From contig NEEC01000017.1 in assembly GCA_002189035.1 (NCBI GenBank), positions 1,364,001 to 1,428,000 on the forward strand: 64,000 bases of DNA. The letters are read 5' to 3'. Below the pieces are notes generated by a model that saw only the letters and a program-made list of their open reading frames with translations, was not told the DNA's origin and searched no databases. Source of the DNA: Utricularia gibba (Eukaryota; Streptophyta; Magnoliopsida; Lamiales; Lentibulariaceae). This document shows positions 1 through 10,904 of this stretch, piece after piece (positions within the stretch are counted from its first letter, which is position 1; every line of letters begins with the position of its first letter). Both the position numbers and the translations under genes were made by a program.

Positions 1-90
1 GAAACGTGTAGAAGCCAGGACGAAGCTCTCCAATGTGCAAATCGCGTGGTTAGGGTTGATGTACATCTCTTTGTAAAAAGACAACGAGAA

Positions 91-1496
91 ATGGCAGTGA
101 TTGAAGAAGCCCCGGCTGACAACGATCGCAAGTCTCCGGAGGCTGCGACGGCTCGTGCGAGTTACAATTCTGACGGTTATGAGACCGCCAGCGATACAGA
201 GCTGCAGGAGGATGTTTCGGAGGCTGAAAACCATTCTAAACATCCTCGCAGTAATGAGACAGATACTTGTTGTGTCAGCAGTGTTGGACATGGAGAGGAT
301 TCGGCGAGCGGTGAGAGTAAGGTAAAAGCATCACTGGAGAAAGCTGAAAGTATCGGAGCTGAAGCTATCGAGGTTGTAAACAATTTTATTGGATCATGAG
401 ATAAAGTTTATGTTACCGGATTTTTTCGGTTGATTCTAGTTTATGAAGATGGCTGGTTTTCATGAATTGATTTTCATTGCTGAAATTGCGTTGGTTGGAG
501 TCGTATCATTTTGACTTTATTTCTATGTTTTTGAGAAGCAGAAAGCTTTGGTGGAAGCAAATGATGCAAAAGCTGAGGGAAATGCCTTGTTTAAATCAGG
601 ACTTTATGTAGAGGCATTGTCCAAGTATGAGTTTGCGATACAGATTGCCCCTGAATGTTCTTCATCTAGTGAAGTTCGTTCAATGTGCTTTGCAAACAGA
701 GCTGTGTGTTTCTTTAAACTGGTATTTTACTAATATCGCCTGTGTTTTTTTCAATGCAATGGTGATGATCATTGACACATATAACATTATATGGGATTCA
801 GGGGAAGTATGAGGAGACAATCAAGGAGTGTACGAAGGCACTAGAACTGAACCCTGGCTACGTGAAAGCTATTTTAAGAAGAGCGGAGGCCCATGAAAAG
901 CTTGAACATTTTGAAGAGTCCATTACAGGTAAGATTAACACCTAGGGATCTACATTGTAATGTCTTTTTTGTTTGGTTTTTATGCATTTCTCCACACAGA
1001 TATGAACAAGATCCTGGAACTGGATCCTTCGAATGACCAAGCTAGGAAATCTATCATACGCTTGAAGCCATTGGCTGATGAAAAGCGAGAAAAAATGAAA
1101 GAAGAGATGATAGGTTAGTGAATTTGTGTTGGTAACCCTTTTTACCTATTCAAGCCGTACTTGGCAATCTGAACCACATTTCTCTTTTACCCTTGATCTA
1201 TTTGGCTTTCCCTGAACTCAGCATGGTTTCTATGCCGCAAATATCATTTCATGCGCTGCACTCTTGTAAAGAATAGGAATGTCTTCCTTTCTTTTGTGCA
1301 ACCTCAGCATGGGGCATCCGCCTCTGTTAGATGATGTCTGGCTCAATGCCTGTACTTGATGACCTTGTTCTTGATTGCAGGAAAACTTAAGGAAATGGGG
1401 AACTCCATCCTTGGTCGCTTTGGAATGAGTGTTGAAAATTTTAAGGCTGTCAAAGACCCAAACACAGGCTCCTATTCCATTTCATTCCAGCGCTAA
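91..1496 (+). CDS. TTC1: TTC1-type tetratricopeptide repeat protein
   Basis: Five exons read in frame: 91-372, 542-721, 802-928, 1000-1113, 1381-1496, all with GT-AG introns. The first ATG in frame is at 91. The acidic, low-complexity N-terminus is followed by TPR repeats beginning near KALVEANDAKAEGNALF and continuing through ECTKALELNPGYVKAILRRA and DPSNDQARKSI. The C-terminus GNSILGRFGMSVENFKAVKD is the signature tail of eukaryotic TTC1 and Arabidopsis TPR1 (At4g30480, from memory). Family members are cytosolic adaptors that bind Hsp70/Hsp90 C-termini and, in animals, Ras-like or G-protein partners; the plant role is less clear. The predicted protein is about 270 residues, close to the family length. 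The promoter lies mostly outside the window. Identification is strong; client specificity is inference. Confidence 0.9.
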
Positions 1497-1762
1497 GATG
1501 ATGCTCAAGTAAAACTCTTTCACAGTGACTGTGACTTGATTGTGGAATTCATCCCGCATAGTGTGAATTTGGCATGTGTTTGCGTTAATGGTATAATATT
1601 GAATGATAAACGAAATCGGGGAATGTGGCACGTGTTGATTGCTGCCTGATTCGATAATTTAGTAATTTAATTGGGGGCCAAGTCACTGAAAAGTGGCAAT
1701 GCAGAAGGGGAATTTATGAAACTTTCCCAGGGAAAGGAAGTGAAGGGCAGGGGCGGAGGAAG

Positions 1763-3606
1763 ATGGTGAAGATCACGGCGTTGCTCGCATTGAAATGCCT
1801 CTCAGAGGGAGGCGATCCGATCATCTTTGCTAACGCTTCCGATCTAAGCAATTTCGGCTTCTTTCAACGTCCCAGCGTTAAGGAGTTTATCGTGTTCTTC
1901 GGTCGCGCGGTAGCGAAGCGGACGCCTTTGAACCAACGCCAGTCGGTGCAGCATGAAGGTGTGTATCAATCATACCTTATTCCCCCAGGCCACCTCTTTT
2001 CTGGAGTGTTATTGTTGGTGTCCGGATTTGAGGTCGTTTCTTGTTTCTCTTGGTATATTTCAAGGGCTTTTACGTTCCCGTGGGTTGAAATCTGATATTG
2101 TTCTTGGTGTGAGTATTTTCTTGTATCATGAAATTTGTGAACTGTCTACATTGATTTATTTATCATGATTCCTATCAGATTACCATTCTCTTGTTTTCGA
2201 TTTGGATATCGTATTTGATTACGTACTTGCTTCCCAGTTGATAGGAAAAAGCAGTATTGTTATTATAGAATGGTGACATCTAATCGACAAACAAGTTACT
2301 ACTACAAAGCTTCGAATGCCACAAATAGTTCGTACTAATGAATTCCTTAGGAATTGTATGAATTTCGATGACTTTATCTGATGTAATTTTGTTGTTATCC
2401 TGATTAAGATAATAAAGATCATCCTATGTCAAACCATGATATATGAGTTTCATTTGTGGAATTGCTCATCTTCCGTCCGATCAGAACTGCCGTCTACTCC
2501 ACCGAAAATGTGAACTTGCTTGTAAGCCTTGCATGTATGAAGAGTTTGAGTAAGCCCATGATGATTACCAGTGATTTACTATCCTGTTTCACCTGTCAGT
2601 TTAAAAATCCTTTCTTTGAAGCCCGTGATTACTGTGCCTTGAATATGTTGTTGAATCTAGAAAATCAATCTGCTATTTTGACCAATAGCTGATGATTACC
2701 ATGCTTCACTCGCAACATCAGAATATAAGGTTCACTCATACAACCGAAACAGATTGTGTGCTTTGGCTTTCATGGATGATCATTATCCTGTAAGGAGTGC
2801 CTTTTCATTGCTGAATCAGGTAAATGGCCTATGGTGCTCTATTACATGCGTTATGGACATGCATTCTTTATTAATATCTTCTAATGCGCTTTCAAATTTT
2901 AATTCATGGCATGATCTGTCAGGTCTTAGACGATATCAAAAGAGCTTTCGTGACTCCTGGAAAACTGTTGAGGCAGATGTCACACGGCAGTGGCCTTACC
3001 TCACTGAGTCCCTGACCAAGTTTCAGGTAATTCACGTTCACACACTCTATTTTTTCGTGAGCATTCTTATAATTCTTATTTAAAACCTCAAAGGACCCCG
3101 CCGAAGCTGACAAGCTGTTGAAGATTCAAAGGGAGTTGGATGAAACTAAAATTATACTTTAAAGTACTCCTGAGAACATCATTATGCGTCCCTTCACTAT
3201 GAAAATTCGTAAGAATCTATGTTGTAGCTGTAAACAGGAAGATGATTTCAAGGAATTAGTCTCACATGGAACTTTTTTTGCTATACATATTAGTTTTCTC
3301 CTCGAGCGGGCAGCAGTGTGGTTGGATTTATCCATGCGATGGTAAGATTTTTGTGGGCTTCATTGCAGCACAAGACAATTGACAGCGTACTAGCACGAGG
3401 TGAGAAGCTAGACAGCTTGGTTGAGAAGAGCTCCGACCTCAGCGCAGCTTCACAGGTATGTATTTCAATCTTCCACCTGATCTTCCAGCAACCCATCATC
3501 TATCTGCTAGCTATAGACAGAAGGTAACAGCAGCTTCCATGGAATTTTGGAACAGATATTCTACAAACAAGCGAAGAAGACGAATCAGTGTTGCACTGTG
3601 CTGTGA
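1763..3606 (+). CDS. YKT61: YKT61 longin-type R-SNARE, with two single-base lesions
   Basis: Exons 1763-1958, 2722-2819, 2923-3026, 3094-3159, 3369-3455 and 3556-3606 give an almost full YKT6: longin domain from MVKITALLALKC through MDDHYPVRSAFSLLNQV, then the R-SNARE coiled coil (KLLKIQRELDETK, TIDSVLARGEKLDSLVEKSS) and a prenylation tail KKTNQCCTVL with paired cysteines. YKT6 is a lipid-anchored SNARE acting in ER-Golgi, vacuolar and autophagic fusion. Two breaks are visible. Near 2933 one base is missing between the VLD and YQKSF codons, so exon 3 starts in the wrong frame. After 3159 the expected GT donor reads TAAAG, as if a G were lost, giving an in-frame stop. Every other splice site and the terminal motif are intact. 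Either the assembly has two indel errors or this copy is a young pseudogene; I favour errors because similar losses occur in four other genes here. Confidence 0.85.
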
Positions 3607-4860
3607 ATATATTTTTTCTCAAAGGAAGGTATTCATCATAAGTTTCAAAAGGGTGTTGCTGTTTGCGATCTTCTCATTTCTCTGTATCATAATGTTGCTG
3701 CTATGAAAACATATTGTGACGGTTTCACTTCCTTCTGTATGCAATGTTTGCTTCCGGATTAATGGCGAGTGCAAACAGGGCAAGAAGGCGAAGCATCGAG
3801 GCTCAGATCTGTAAATAATCATCGGGCAACGGAACCCATGACCGCGCCATGGCTGCGAAACCGGGTGCCGGCGGCGGCGGCGCCAATCGGAGCGCCACGC
3901 CAAGATACGGGCCGGTTTCCGTCGCCGATGAAGCCCAGACAACAAATAGAAGAATCATCACTGCCCCGAATGAATCCTCCCCCTTTTCCATCTCTCTATC
4001 TGCTGCTTCTCTGAATGGTTTTTGTGTTTGTTCAGTTGTCTGCGTTGCCGCTCGGCATCCACGACGCAGGAAGCGTCAAAGGTTGTTGAATTCCGGCGTC
4101 CCGGAAATCACCGGCGACGAGGGGGAGGGCAACAACCTTCACAAAAACTCCCTCCATTTCCCCCTCGAGCCTCATTCTTCCTTCTGGGCTTCATCTGAGA
4201 CACTCGAGTTCTGTCTGCTTAATGCACCGGAGTAATTACACCATCACAATTCAAGGAATAATACTTTTAATAAATTCTTAAAAATAAAAATCGTTGTTTA
4301 TATTAAATTCCTTAAATGAAAATGCATCATATTTAATAATAAAATTACGAAAAAGGGATTTTTTTTCAAAAATAGAAATATTCCAAACATATCTATAAAA
4401 AATTAATACGAAAAATAATCATTTATTTTATCTCTAGGCAGGCCCGCCATGTCTGGACAGCCCAGTATTTATTTCTTCAAATTGTAAAAAAAATATGTTA
4501 GATTTTGACGCAAAAAAATTAAAAAAATGGAGGTGACGAGACTTGCTAAAAAAAGGAGAAAAAAAAAACAGGATATCTAATTTTAGGACAACTTAGGTTT
4601 GGTGTTGGAGTATATCCTCTCATCTTTATCCAATCCAGGCCGTACTGCTTCTGACACTGCACCAAATCCAACGGTCAATGTTTGCCCTAGACAGGCCGCA
4701 TCTGTAACCGTCGAATCCTAATCCCACGACACGAACGGAAAGTTGCAACATCGCCGGCCGTTAAATCCTGATCCAACGGCTGGACGCGCCGAAAGTATCA
4801 CGACAGACGTTACAAGACAACGCCAAGTCTAATCAGGGAGCGACAACTTGTAAACTCACC
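3607..4860. other. Intergenic, 3' side of YKT61, no recognised gene
   Basis: The first part is the probable YKT61 3' UTR. A GC-rich island at about 3840-4230 carries open frames on both strands: a plus frame at 3849-4235 with a Gly/Ala-rich start, and a minus frame at 3803-3991 with a hydrophobic start. I recognise neither, and the composition alone could keep frames open. From 4250 to about 4600 the sequence is AT-rich with A runs. From about 4640 to 4860 it becomes GC-balanced with repeated CCAACGG-type motifs, as in a promoter for a plus-strand transcript starting near 4860. Confidence 0.4.
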
Positions 4861-6600
4861 AGCTTCGGTGTTCGCGTTAAGAAATGAACTATTAGTAGAG
4901 CCTCAAGTATTCGGGAGCGGAGACAGCAAACTGGGGGTTCTTTTTTTTTCCATTTTTTTTAGTTTTGGGAGAATAGTCCTATTTGGACCTTCGGGGTTTC
5001 TGCTGCGCGGGCACTGTTCGACGAATTGCACGAACCAAGTTTGTGAAACTGGGAAAAGAACCGTTTTTTTTTTTCCTCGTTTCTTTGCGAAAGTCTTCCA
5101 CTTCTTGAAGCTGTGATTTGAACTGAAGCGGGTTGTTCTGCCCGGGTAAGTTTGGGGAAAACTGAGGGCTGTTGTCCTGTTATATTCGATTTTCTGTTTC
5201 ACAGTTCTGCCATTTGCGGTGATTTAAAAGTGGTTTGGTGGTAATGACAGAGCTTGTTGCTCTTTGTCATCTATCAGAAGTTGTTACTTAATTGTTTGCT
5301 AATTAGTCATTCCTATTCTATCTGTTTTACGGAGGATGCATTTTAGTTGCTTCTGAAATTTTTTATCGCACATTGTTCTGTGGGAGAGCTTGATAGTGAT
5401 GGGAGGAGTACAAGCTTGTGTACTCCTTTCCTGTTGCCCTTTTAGTGGCGCCTGGTGCTTACAGGTTTGTCCTTTAACTTGGGAGCGACTATGTCTTTCC
5501 TTGATGCGTTTCTTATTGCTACTCGATCAGCTTATGAGCATGGATACTACTTGGGGTCCTCTTGATGGCAATGTCTAAACTCATTCTATTAACTTAGTGT
5601 AGTTGCAACGTGAGTGATGGTGTCCTTTTGGATTCCACCTTTCCGTTTTTCTACTAGTTGCATTTCCATACCAAACCTGTGAACTTCAAGTGATGCAAGT
5701 TACCAAAGCGGCAGCCTATCTTCTCGGCCTAATTAATACCCTTTCTTGTTGAGTACATGCTCTAGGAATCTTACTACGGCAGGATGTGAATAGAAGGGGT
5801 AACACAGTTGCAAAAAGCAAACTCACTTTGAGGATCCTCATATTATGTGTCATTTGGAAGAGGTGTTGTCTTTGTTTCTTGCTTCTCTTTTACTAGAAGC
5901 AATTAGAATTACCTCAGCCTTCTGCCATCACCCGCCCGGTATGCAAGCATGCATAGTGGTTGGGAGATGAGAAAAGCCTACCACAAAGGTGCTGAAGATG
6001 CTGTGCTTCAACAACTTTATTGGATCGAAGTTCCATTCCACTGTTTTTTTTAATGGGGTGGATCTAACCCTAGGAAATACATCACTTGGTACAAGCAATC
6101 AAAGGAATTCACTTGCTTTTTAGTACACTACAGTTACTCCTATGACCCTAAGGACACATCATTATTGAATTGTAAGGACACATCTTGTCAGGTCAGTAAC
6201 TGTTGTTCTGCGATTAGGTCAATCCATCTACAGGCTGATGTGTTTGAGCTCTGGGACGAAGATGAATCAGATCTTGAACTTCATTGTCTACTGCCCAGGA
6301 ACCTTGACTGCATCCCACCTGAAAGCAAGAGGCGCATGTCATTTCTTGCTGAGCAAAAAAAAAGTACCCAAAGATCATCTGAACAAATCTCAGGCAGCCA
6401 CTTTTGTAGTGCAGAAAGCCATGTGAGAACAAGGTCGGTCCGGGCAAGAAGCACTCTCAAAACCCAGATCTGCAATGCAGTAGGGACGGATTATGTTAGA
6501 ACGAGATGATAACGGCAAGGAGGCAAGACGGCGCCGCCGCCGGAGATCCATTCTGTAGAGAAGTGACGTTAGTTTCGTGTAGAAGGAGCAGAATGAATGA
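4861..6600 (+). other. Transcript-like region without a convincing ORF
   Basis: The stretch after 4860 looks like a plant 5' UTR with T-rich tracts, and CCCGG|GTAAGT near 5145 is a good donor site. Later segments have exon-like composition: 5480-5560, with a 24-codon frame starting MSFLDAFLIATRSAYEHGYY, and 6229-6510, with a frame containing ELWDEDESDLELHC. They do not join into a protein I recognise. Possibilities are a non-coding RNA, a degraded gene, or the 3' exons of the MIR156 primary transcript, which runs leftwards through 6600-6900. Confidence 0.3.
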
Positions 6601-6791
6601 TCGCAGTAAACAGATGAATAACTTTCAGCGATCACTAACGACACACCAGAACCCAACATAAAAAGGAGAATCGACATCGCCCCATGAGATCAACGTAAAG
6701 TAAATAAAGGGGTGTGTGTTTTGTAAGGATCTGGAGAACAAAATTCGATCTTGCAGAACAAGAAAAAGAGATTAGTGAAAATTTAGTAAGA

Positions 6792-6890
6792 AAAACCTGA
6801 CAGAAAGAGGAGCGAGCACACGACGAAGGCAAAGGTAAGAACTTGTTACAAATGCCGTGCGAGTGCTCGCTCTCTTCTGTCAGATCTCTG
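6792..6890 (-). ncRNA. MIR156: MIR156 precursor hairpin
   Basis: The two arms, about 6798-6820 and 6863-6884, are near-perfect reverse complements enclosing a 42-base loop. On the minus strand the 5' arm carries a perfect miR156-family sequence (6863-6882). The 3' arm is a star strand with two single-base bulges, at the positions where I remember them in Arabidopsis MIR156a (an extra A after CTGACAGAA and an extra base after GAG). That asymmetry fixes the strand: the plus-strand 5' arm would be a non-canonical miRNA. miR156 is loaded into AGO1 and represses SPL transcription factors to hold the juvenile phase. The primary transcript should start upstream on the minus strand (about 6.95-7.1 kb or beyond). 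No long ORF overlaps convincingly. Confidence 0.92.
6863..6882 (-). ncRNA. miR156: Mature miR156 (5p), 20 nt
   Basis: The reverse complement of these bases reads TGACAGAAGAGAGCGAGCAC. It differs from the commonest miR156 form by T to C at position 14 (GAGCGAGCAC instead of GAGTGAGCAC), a variant known in other plants as far as I recall. It starts with U and is 20 nt long, as usual for this family. Confidence 0.9.
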
Positions 6891-7064
6891 AACCCCCATT
6901 TCAGCCCGAAGCTTCGTTGCCAAAAATGGTCAGATCTGGAGATCTATTTTGGGGAAGAAACCCTAGAACAATGGCAGTACAGTACAATCCCTTCTTTCTT
7001 TCTTCCGGGCGGAGGAAAATGAATGGGCGAGCCCTGTGGAAAGCACTTCCCCTGTTGATCCCCC

Positions 7065-7073
7065 TATTTATTG
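7065..7073 (-). promoter_or_regulatory. Possible TATA-like element for MIR156
   Basis: On the minus strand the sequence reads CAATAAATAGGGG, a TATA-like stretch about 185 bases upstream of the mature miRNA. It could place a start site near 7035. This rests on motif and spacing only. Confidence 0.2.
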
Positions 7074-7273
7074 ACTTTTTCACAATCACATGGTCTCCCC
7101 CACCAGTACATGTTCTTCAGTACAGAGTACAAGTTTGTACATTGTTTCCCTTACCCTCATAAATTCTAATAAAACAAATCTTCCCTTGCCCAAAACCCCA
7201 TTTAAGCAGACTAAATTCAAGTTGCCCATCTGCTGTTTTGTATGAACACTGAAGTTTTTCTGATACCCGGAAG

Positions 7274-7450
7274 ATGGCCGGCGGAGAACCGAAGAAGATG
7301 AAGGTCGTCGGACCAGGCACGCGTCCGCATATGATTGGCGCTTGCCTACAAAGATAACAACCCCACGGTGGGGCTGCCCCCAGAGTTGGCAAATGTGCCT
7401 GCCAACGTCGCCTTCCCGGTGGCTGCTTCGTCCAAGTATTTATTCCTACG
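7274..7450 (+). pseudogene. Possible small-protein remnant split between two frames
   Basis: ATG at 7274 opens MAGGEPKKMKVVGPGTRPHM, followed by a stop at about 7355. In the next frame, from about 7345, a clean stretch reads AYKDNNPTVGLPPELANVPA and runs to a TGA near 7455. Both halves look like protein rather than noise and would join with a one- or two-base correction near 7345. I do not recognise the product. It may be a degraded gene, an indel error or chance. Confidence 0.2.
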
Positions 7451-7455
7451 TTGAA

Positions 7456-9390
7456 TTTAGGGTTCTTCTTCTTCTTCTTAATAGTATTCCTACGATAGCC
7501 ATAACCCGCTTTGTCCTTATCACTCTTTCGACATTTTCATACCATTGTCGTTGATTCTTATGACTTTTCAAAAGGCGTCGCCATTACAGTACTTTCACTT
7601 TACTCTTTATCCTCCAGCACACGCCCTCGTCAAAGGAACAGATCGCTTGTATTGTAACTCCAATTCAGCCCAGAATCCAACCCCGGAGAGTCTCGAGATG
7701 TAACCCCGGAACAAATAAAACGAATACAAACAGAGTTTGGGAAGCAGAAACTTGAATAAAAGCTTGGTTTTGGGTTGGATCACAGGCCAAGTGACAGAAG
7801 CTATTGCACTCATCCGGACAGATCGAGTGCCAGTTGCACTTGCAAGCAGCTAATTCAATGTGTTGGTAAATCCAGTTGACTGCGACATGGGAGGTGTCAG
7901 GAATGGAAGAAACACTCCTGCAGTACTCTCGCAGCCTTTTGCACTTGACTTCAATTTCCAGTTCTTCATCTCCTTCATCTTGTGGTCCTCTTTAGAGCTT
8001 GTCAAAACAACAAACGCTCCCTTGAAACCTGTTGCAAAGAAAGAAAAAGTCTTGTACCTTCACTCAATGCTATGTTATAAGGTTTTGAATTCAGATGCAA
8101 ACAAAGATGGGGAATACAACCATTTTGAGCATAAGATCGGGCTCAACATCACCCGAATGATTAATATGTCAAAATTATGATGACACTAGACATCCAAATA
8201 TCCAAATGTTGAAAAAAGCTTCGATTAACTTCGTACATTGCAACGGCAAAAAAATGTTTCCTTGGGACAACATGACTTCATCGCAGATAATCCTTCGTAA
8301 CAAAGATCAAGGTCGAGTCTTAGGAGAGACCGATTTTCAGATTATGGAAACAGTCCGGTGAATTGTACCCGATTAAGATTCAGGTGTAATGCGCGATGTG
8401 ATGCTATTAATAGAAATAAAAGAAGATAGGAATTTTTAAATGAAAATGTCGGAGAACGGAAAAATCATGAACAAGTCGGAGCTCATTAGAAAAGGGTTTT
8501 CATTAGACGGGGATGGAGAAGATGTACAAGTTAGAAGGCTTGGAGTTGAACTTTTTATTCTTTGAAGTTTCTTATATTTATAGAAGAGTTTGGTATGATC
8601 GAATTCTGAACTTTGTAAGTATCGGCTCCTTTCTGTGCCTACAATATGTATTGTGGTTCTACTCTTATATAACTGTCAACTATTCTGTCATTACCGTAAT
8701 TCGGCTATTTTTAAAACTATTCAAAATGATACAATCTTCTGACAATTATCAATCTGTCAACCTATGACAATTTGTCAGTACACTTTTTTGTTACTTTTCA
8801 GTGGTTGATTACCTCACTTAGATTTATCCCCCATCAGATAGTTTTCATTATTTAACATAAATTACATATTTCGTTTCAAAATTTGATGTATCGTACATTA
8901 TTAGTGCATAACTACTTTTTAACATTTTATATTTTACATATTTTTTATGCCTATTATTGAAACATTGAAGATCAATATTTTACATTATTTAAAAACTAGA
9001 CATGATTAATTAAGAAATTTTTTTATCATATTTTTAAATAATGAGTAACTATTAGTACTGCAATTATTTCAAATAATATAGTTTTATTGTCTCAAACTAT
9101 TTTTATAAATAATAGATTTTTTATCATTGTTTTGAAACAACGAGACTAATTACGTCAAATTTTTATACATTGGATATGGACAGTAAAACACTAGAAACTA
9201 TGTTTGAAATTAATTTTCATAAATAATAGGGATTAATAATGTCATGACTCAAATAAAAGGGTATGATATCTCAGCTTAGGACATGATATCCAGCCTGCAT
9301 GCTTAAAATAGGGTGGTCTGGGCTTGCATGTAGGCCCATTTAGTTTATTGGACAATGGGCTTGACAGGCTCATGTGGTTTGCAGTTGCGG
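7456..9390. other. Intergenic, mostly AT-rich
   Basis: Bases 7456-8200 are of mixed composition, with an unrecognised 106-codon plus frame at 7860-8180. Bases 8200-9250 are strongly AT-rich with no gene-like signal. Bases 9390-9520 probably hold the 5' UTR exon of SGF11, which has exon-like GC content and a T-rich intron after it. Confidence 0.4.
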
Positions 9391-9855
9391 CATTTTTGCT
9401 CGGGGTAACTCACAGATCGCGTTCTTGGGATCATCGCCTCTACAGTTCTGCGGGCTTTTTTCGAATTCACCGGAACTTCTGTCGCTGGGAGTTCGGATTT
9501 CGTTCGCGAGGTTAGATGTCGTTTGCTCTGTGAATCTGATTAATGTTTCAGGGGTATTTCTTTTATGGTAGGGTACATTGAAGCGATATACGTCATCTGA
9601 TTACTGAAATGTGTGTAGTTCTTGTTGATACGTAATTTTGGATTTTTTTATCTGCTTGATCATCTGATTATTGATCTGTTTCTTCTTTGGTTGTTCCTTG
9701 AATCGTATGAAGCGGTGGATGTTATCTCCGTGGTTCTAGTCAGGGAGATTTTAGTTCGTGGTCCTTTGCGTTTCCCCTGAATAATTTGCTCACATAGAAA
9801 TGTGGTTCTTTTTTGAAGGCATGCTTAGCTTGTGCATCACTTCATTTTATCTCCG

Positions 9856-10630
9856 ATGTCAATGCCAAAAGATGATGAGGTGAACTCTGAGGTATTGCAT
9901 CTCAGCAGATTTTGATGTTTTTTTGGGGTCATTCAACTTTTTTTGTTTCTAAGTCACAACACCATGGAAGATTATCTGATGTGTTGGGTGATCATTCTCT
10001 TCTCCGTCCGATGTATGATGTGAACCTGGGGTGATCTGTTATGACACATTGCTTATTAATGGATCATTTTTGCAGCTCTCTTCAAATGTTTTCAGAGAAC
10101 TTCTAGACTCTATCATTGTTGATGTTGCATCAGAGTCCCACCGCATTGCAAGACTAGGGCTCGATCAGTATCTCGACAACGAGGAGGAGGAGCTGAGGTT
10201 ATCCGCTGAAGCCAGAGCGCGGGGTGATCAGAGCCACAGTGGCGAAGCCAATGGAAAGTACGTGATGGACATCTTTGGCCAAACCCACCCACCAGTTGCA
10301 AGTGAAATATTTGAATGCATGAACTGTGGCCGATCTATAATGGCCGGACGGTTCGCACCTCACCTGGAGAAGTGCATGGGCAAGGTAACCACCCTTCTTC
10401 CTTCCCTTTCCCCATGTCGAAGTTCCTCTTGCAAACATGGCTGAAGTTGGCCCTTTCCCCTAACGTTTCAATGGAAACAGGGCAGGAAAGCTCGACTGAA
10501 ATCAAACAACACAGCCACCGCACGGAGCCGGAGCTCCGGCGGCAGCCCTCATTTGAGCCAGCTTCACTACTCAAATTCCACAGGAGCTTCAATCCATGAG
10601 TATTCAAATGGCACATTTGAGGAGCCATGA
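9856..10630 (+). CDS. SGF11: SAGA-associated factor 11 (SGF11)
   Basis: Exons 9856-9891, 10076-10384 and 10481-10630 join in frame into about 164 residues starting MSMPKDDEVNSE. An amphipathic N-terminal helix (ELLDSIIVDVASESHRIARL) is the segment that, in yeast and animals, inserts into the deubiquitinase module. The C2HC zinc finger is CMNC...H...C, residues about 93-112, within ECMNCGRSIMAGRFAPHLEK. The basic tail starts GKGRKARLK. SGF11 joins Ubp8/UBP22 and ENY2 in the SAGA module that removes ubiquitin from histone H2B; plants retain a reduced module. The first coding exon is only 36 bases, so the 5' UTR is expected upstream near 9.4-9.5 kb. Downstream, TMEM208 follows on the same strand after 274 bases. 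Confidence 0.92.
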
Positions 10631-10904
10631 ACGTATCGTCATTCACAAACCTGTTCTTGACTTGTAATAAATTTGAACACGTCCTAAAAGTAGCAAAATG
10701 TTATATAAATTGAAATGAAATGTAATGAAACGAAGGCTGCATCGATTTTTATTATTTAATTCCTGTTGGAATTTGGGGGAGGAGAAGGACCGTAATAGCC
10801 CTAATAAATGTGTATCCACTGGTCTACATTGTTGTCTAAATCCATTCAATCCCTTCCTCGTCCGTGCTCTGTCTGAGTTCTCAGTACGACGCCGTTTCAG
10901 AGCT

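Noticed and set aside
3769-4235. Overlapping open frames on both strands of a GC-rich island
   Set aside because: Frames are open mainly because of composition, and neither translation resembles a known protein or joins to a splice-compatible neighbour.
6165-6509. 114-codon plus frame as a protein-coding gene
   Set aside because: No recognisable domain and no upstream exon that fits. It lies beside MIR156 in what looks like non-coding transcript.
6798-6820. miR156 on the plus strand
   Set aside because: The plus-strand 5' arm has two extra bases compared with miR156, whereas the minus strand gives a perfect family member with the usual star.
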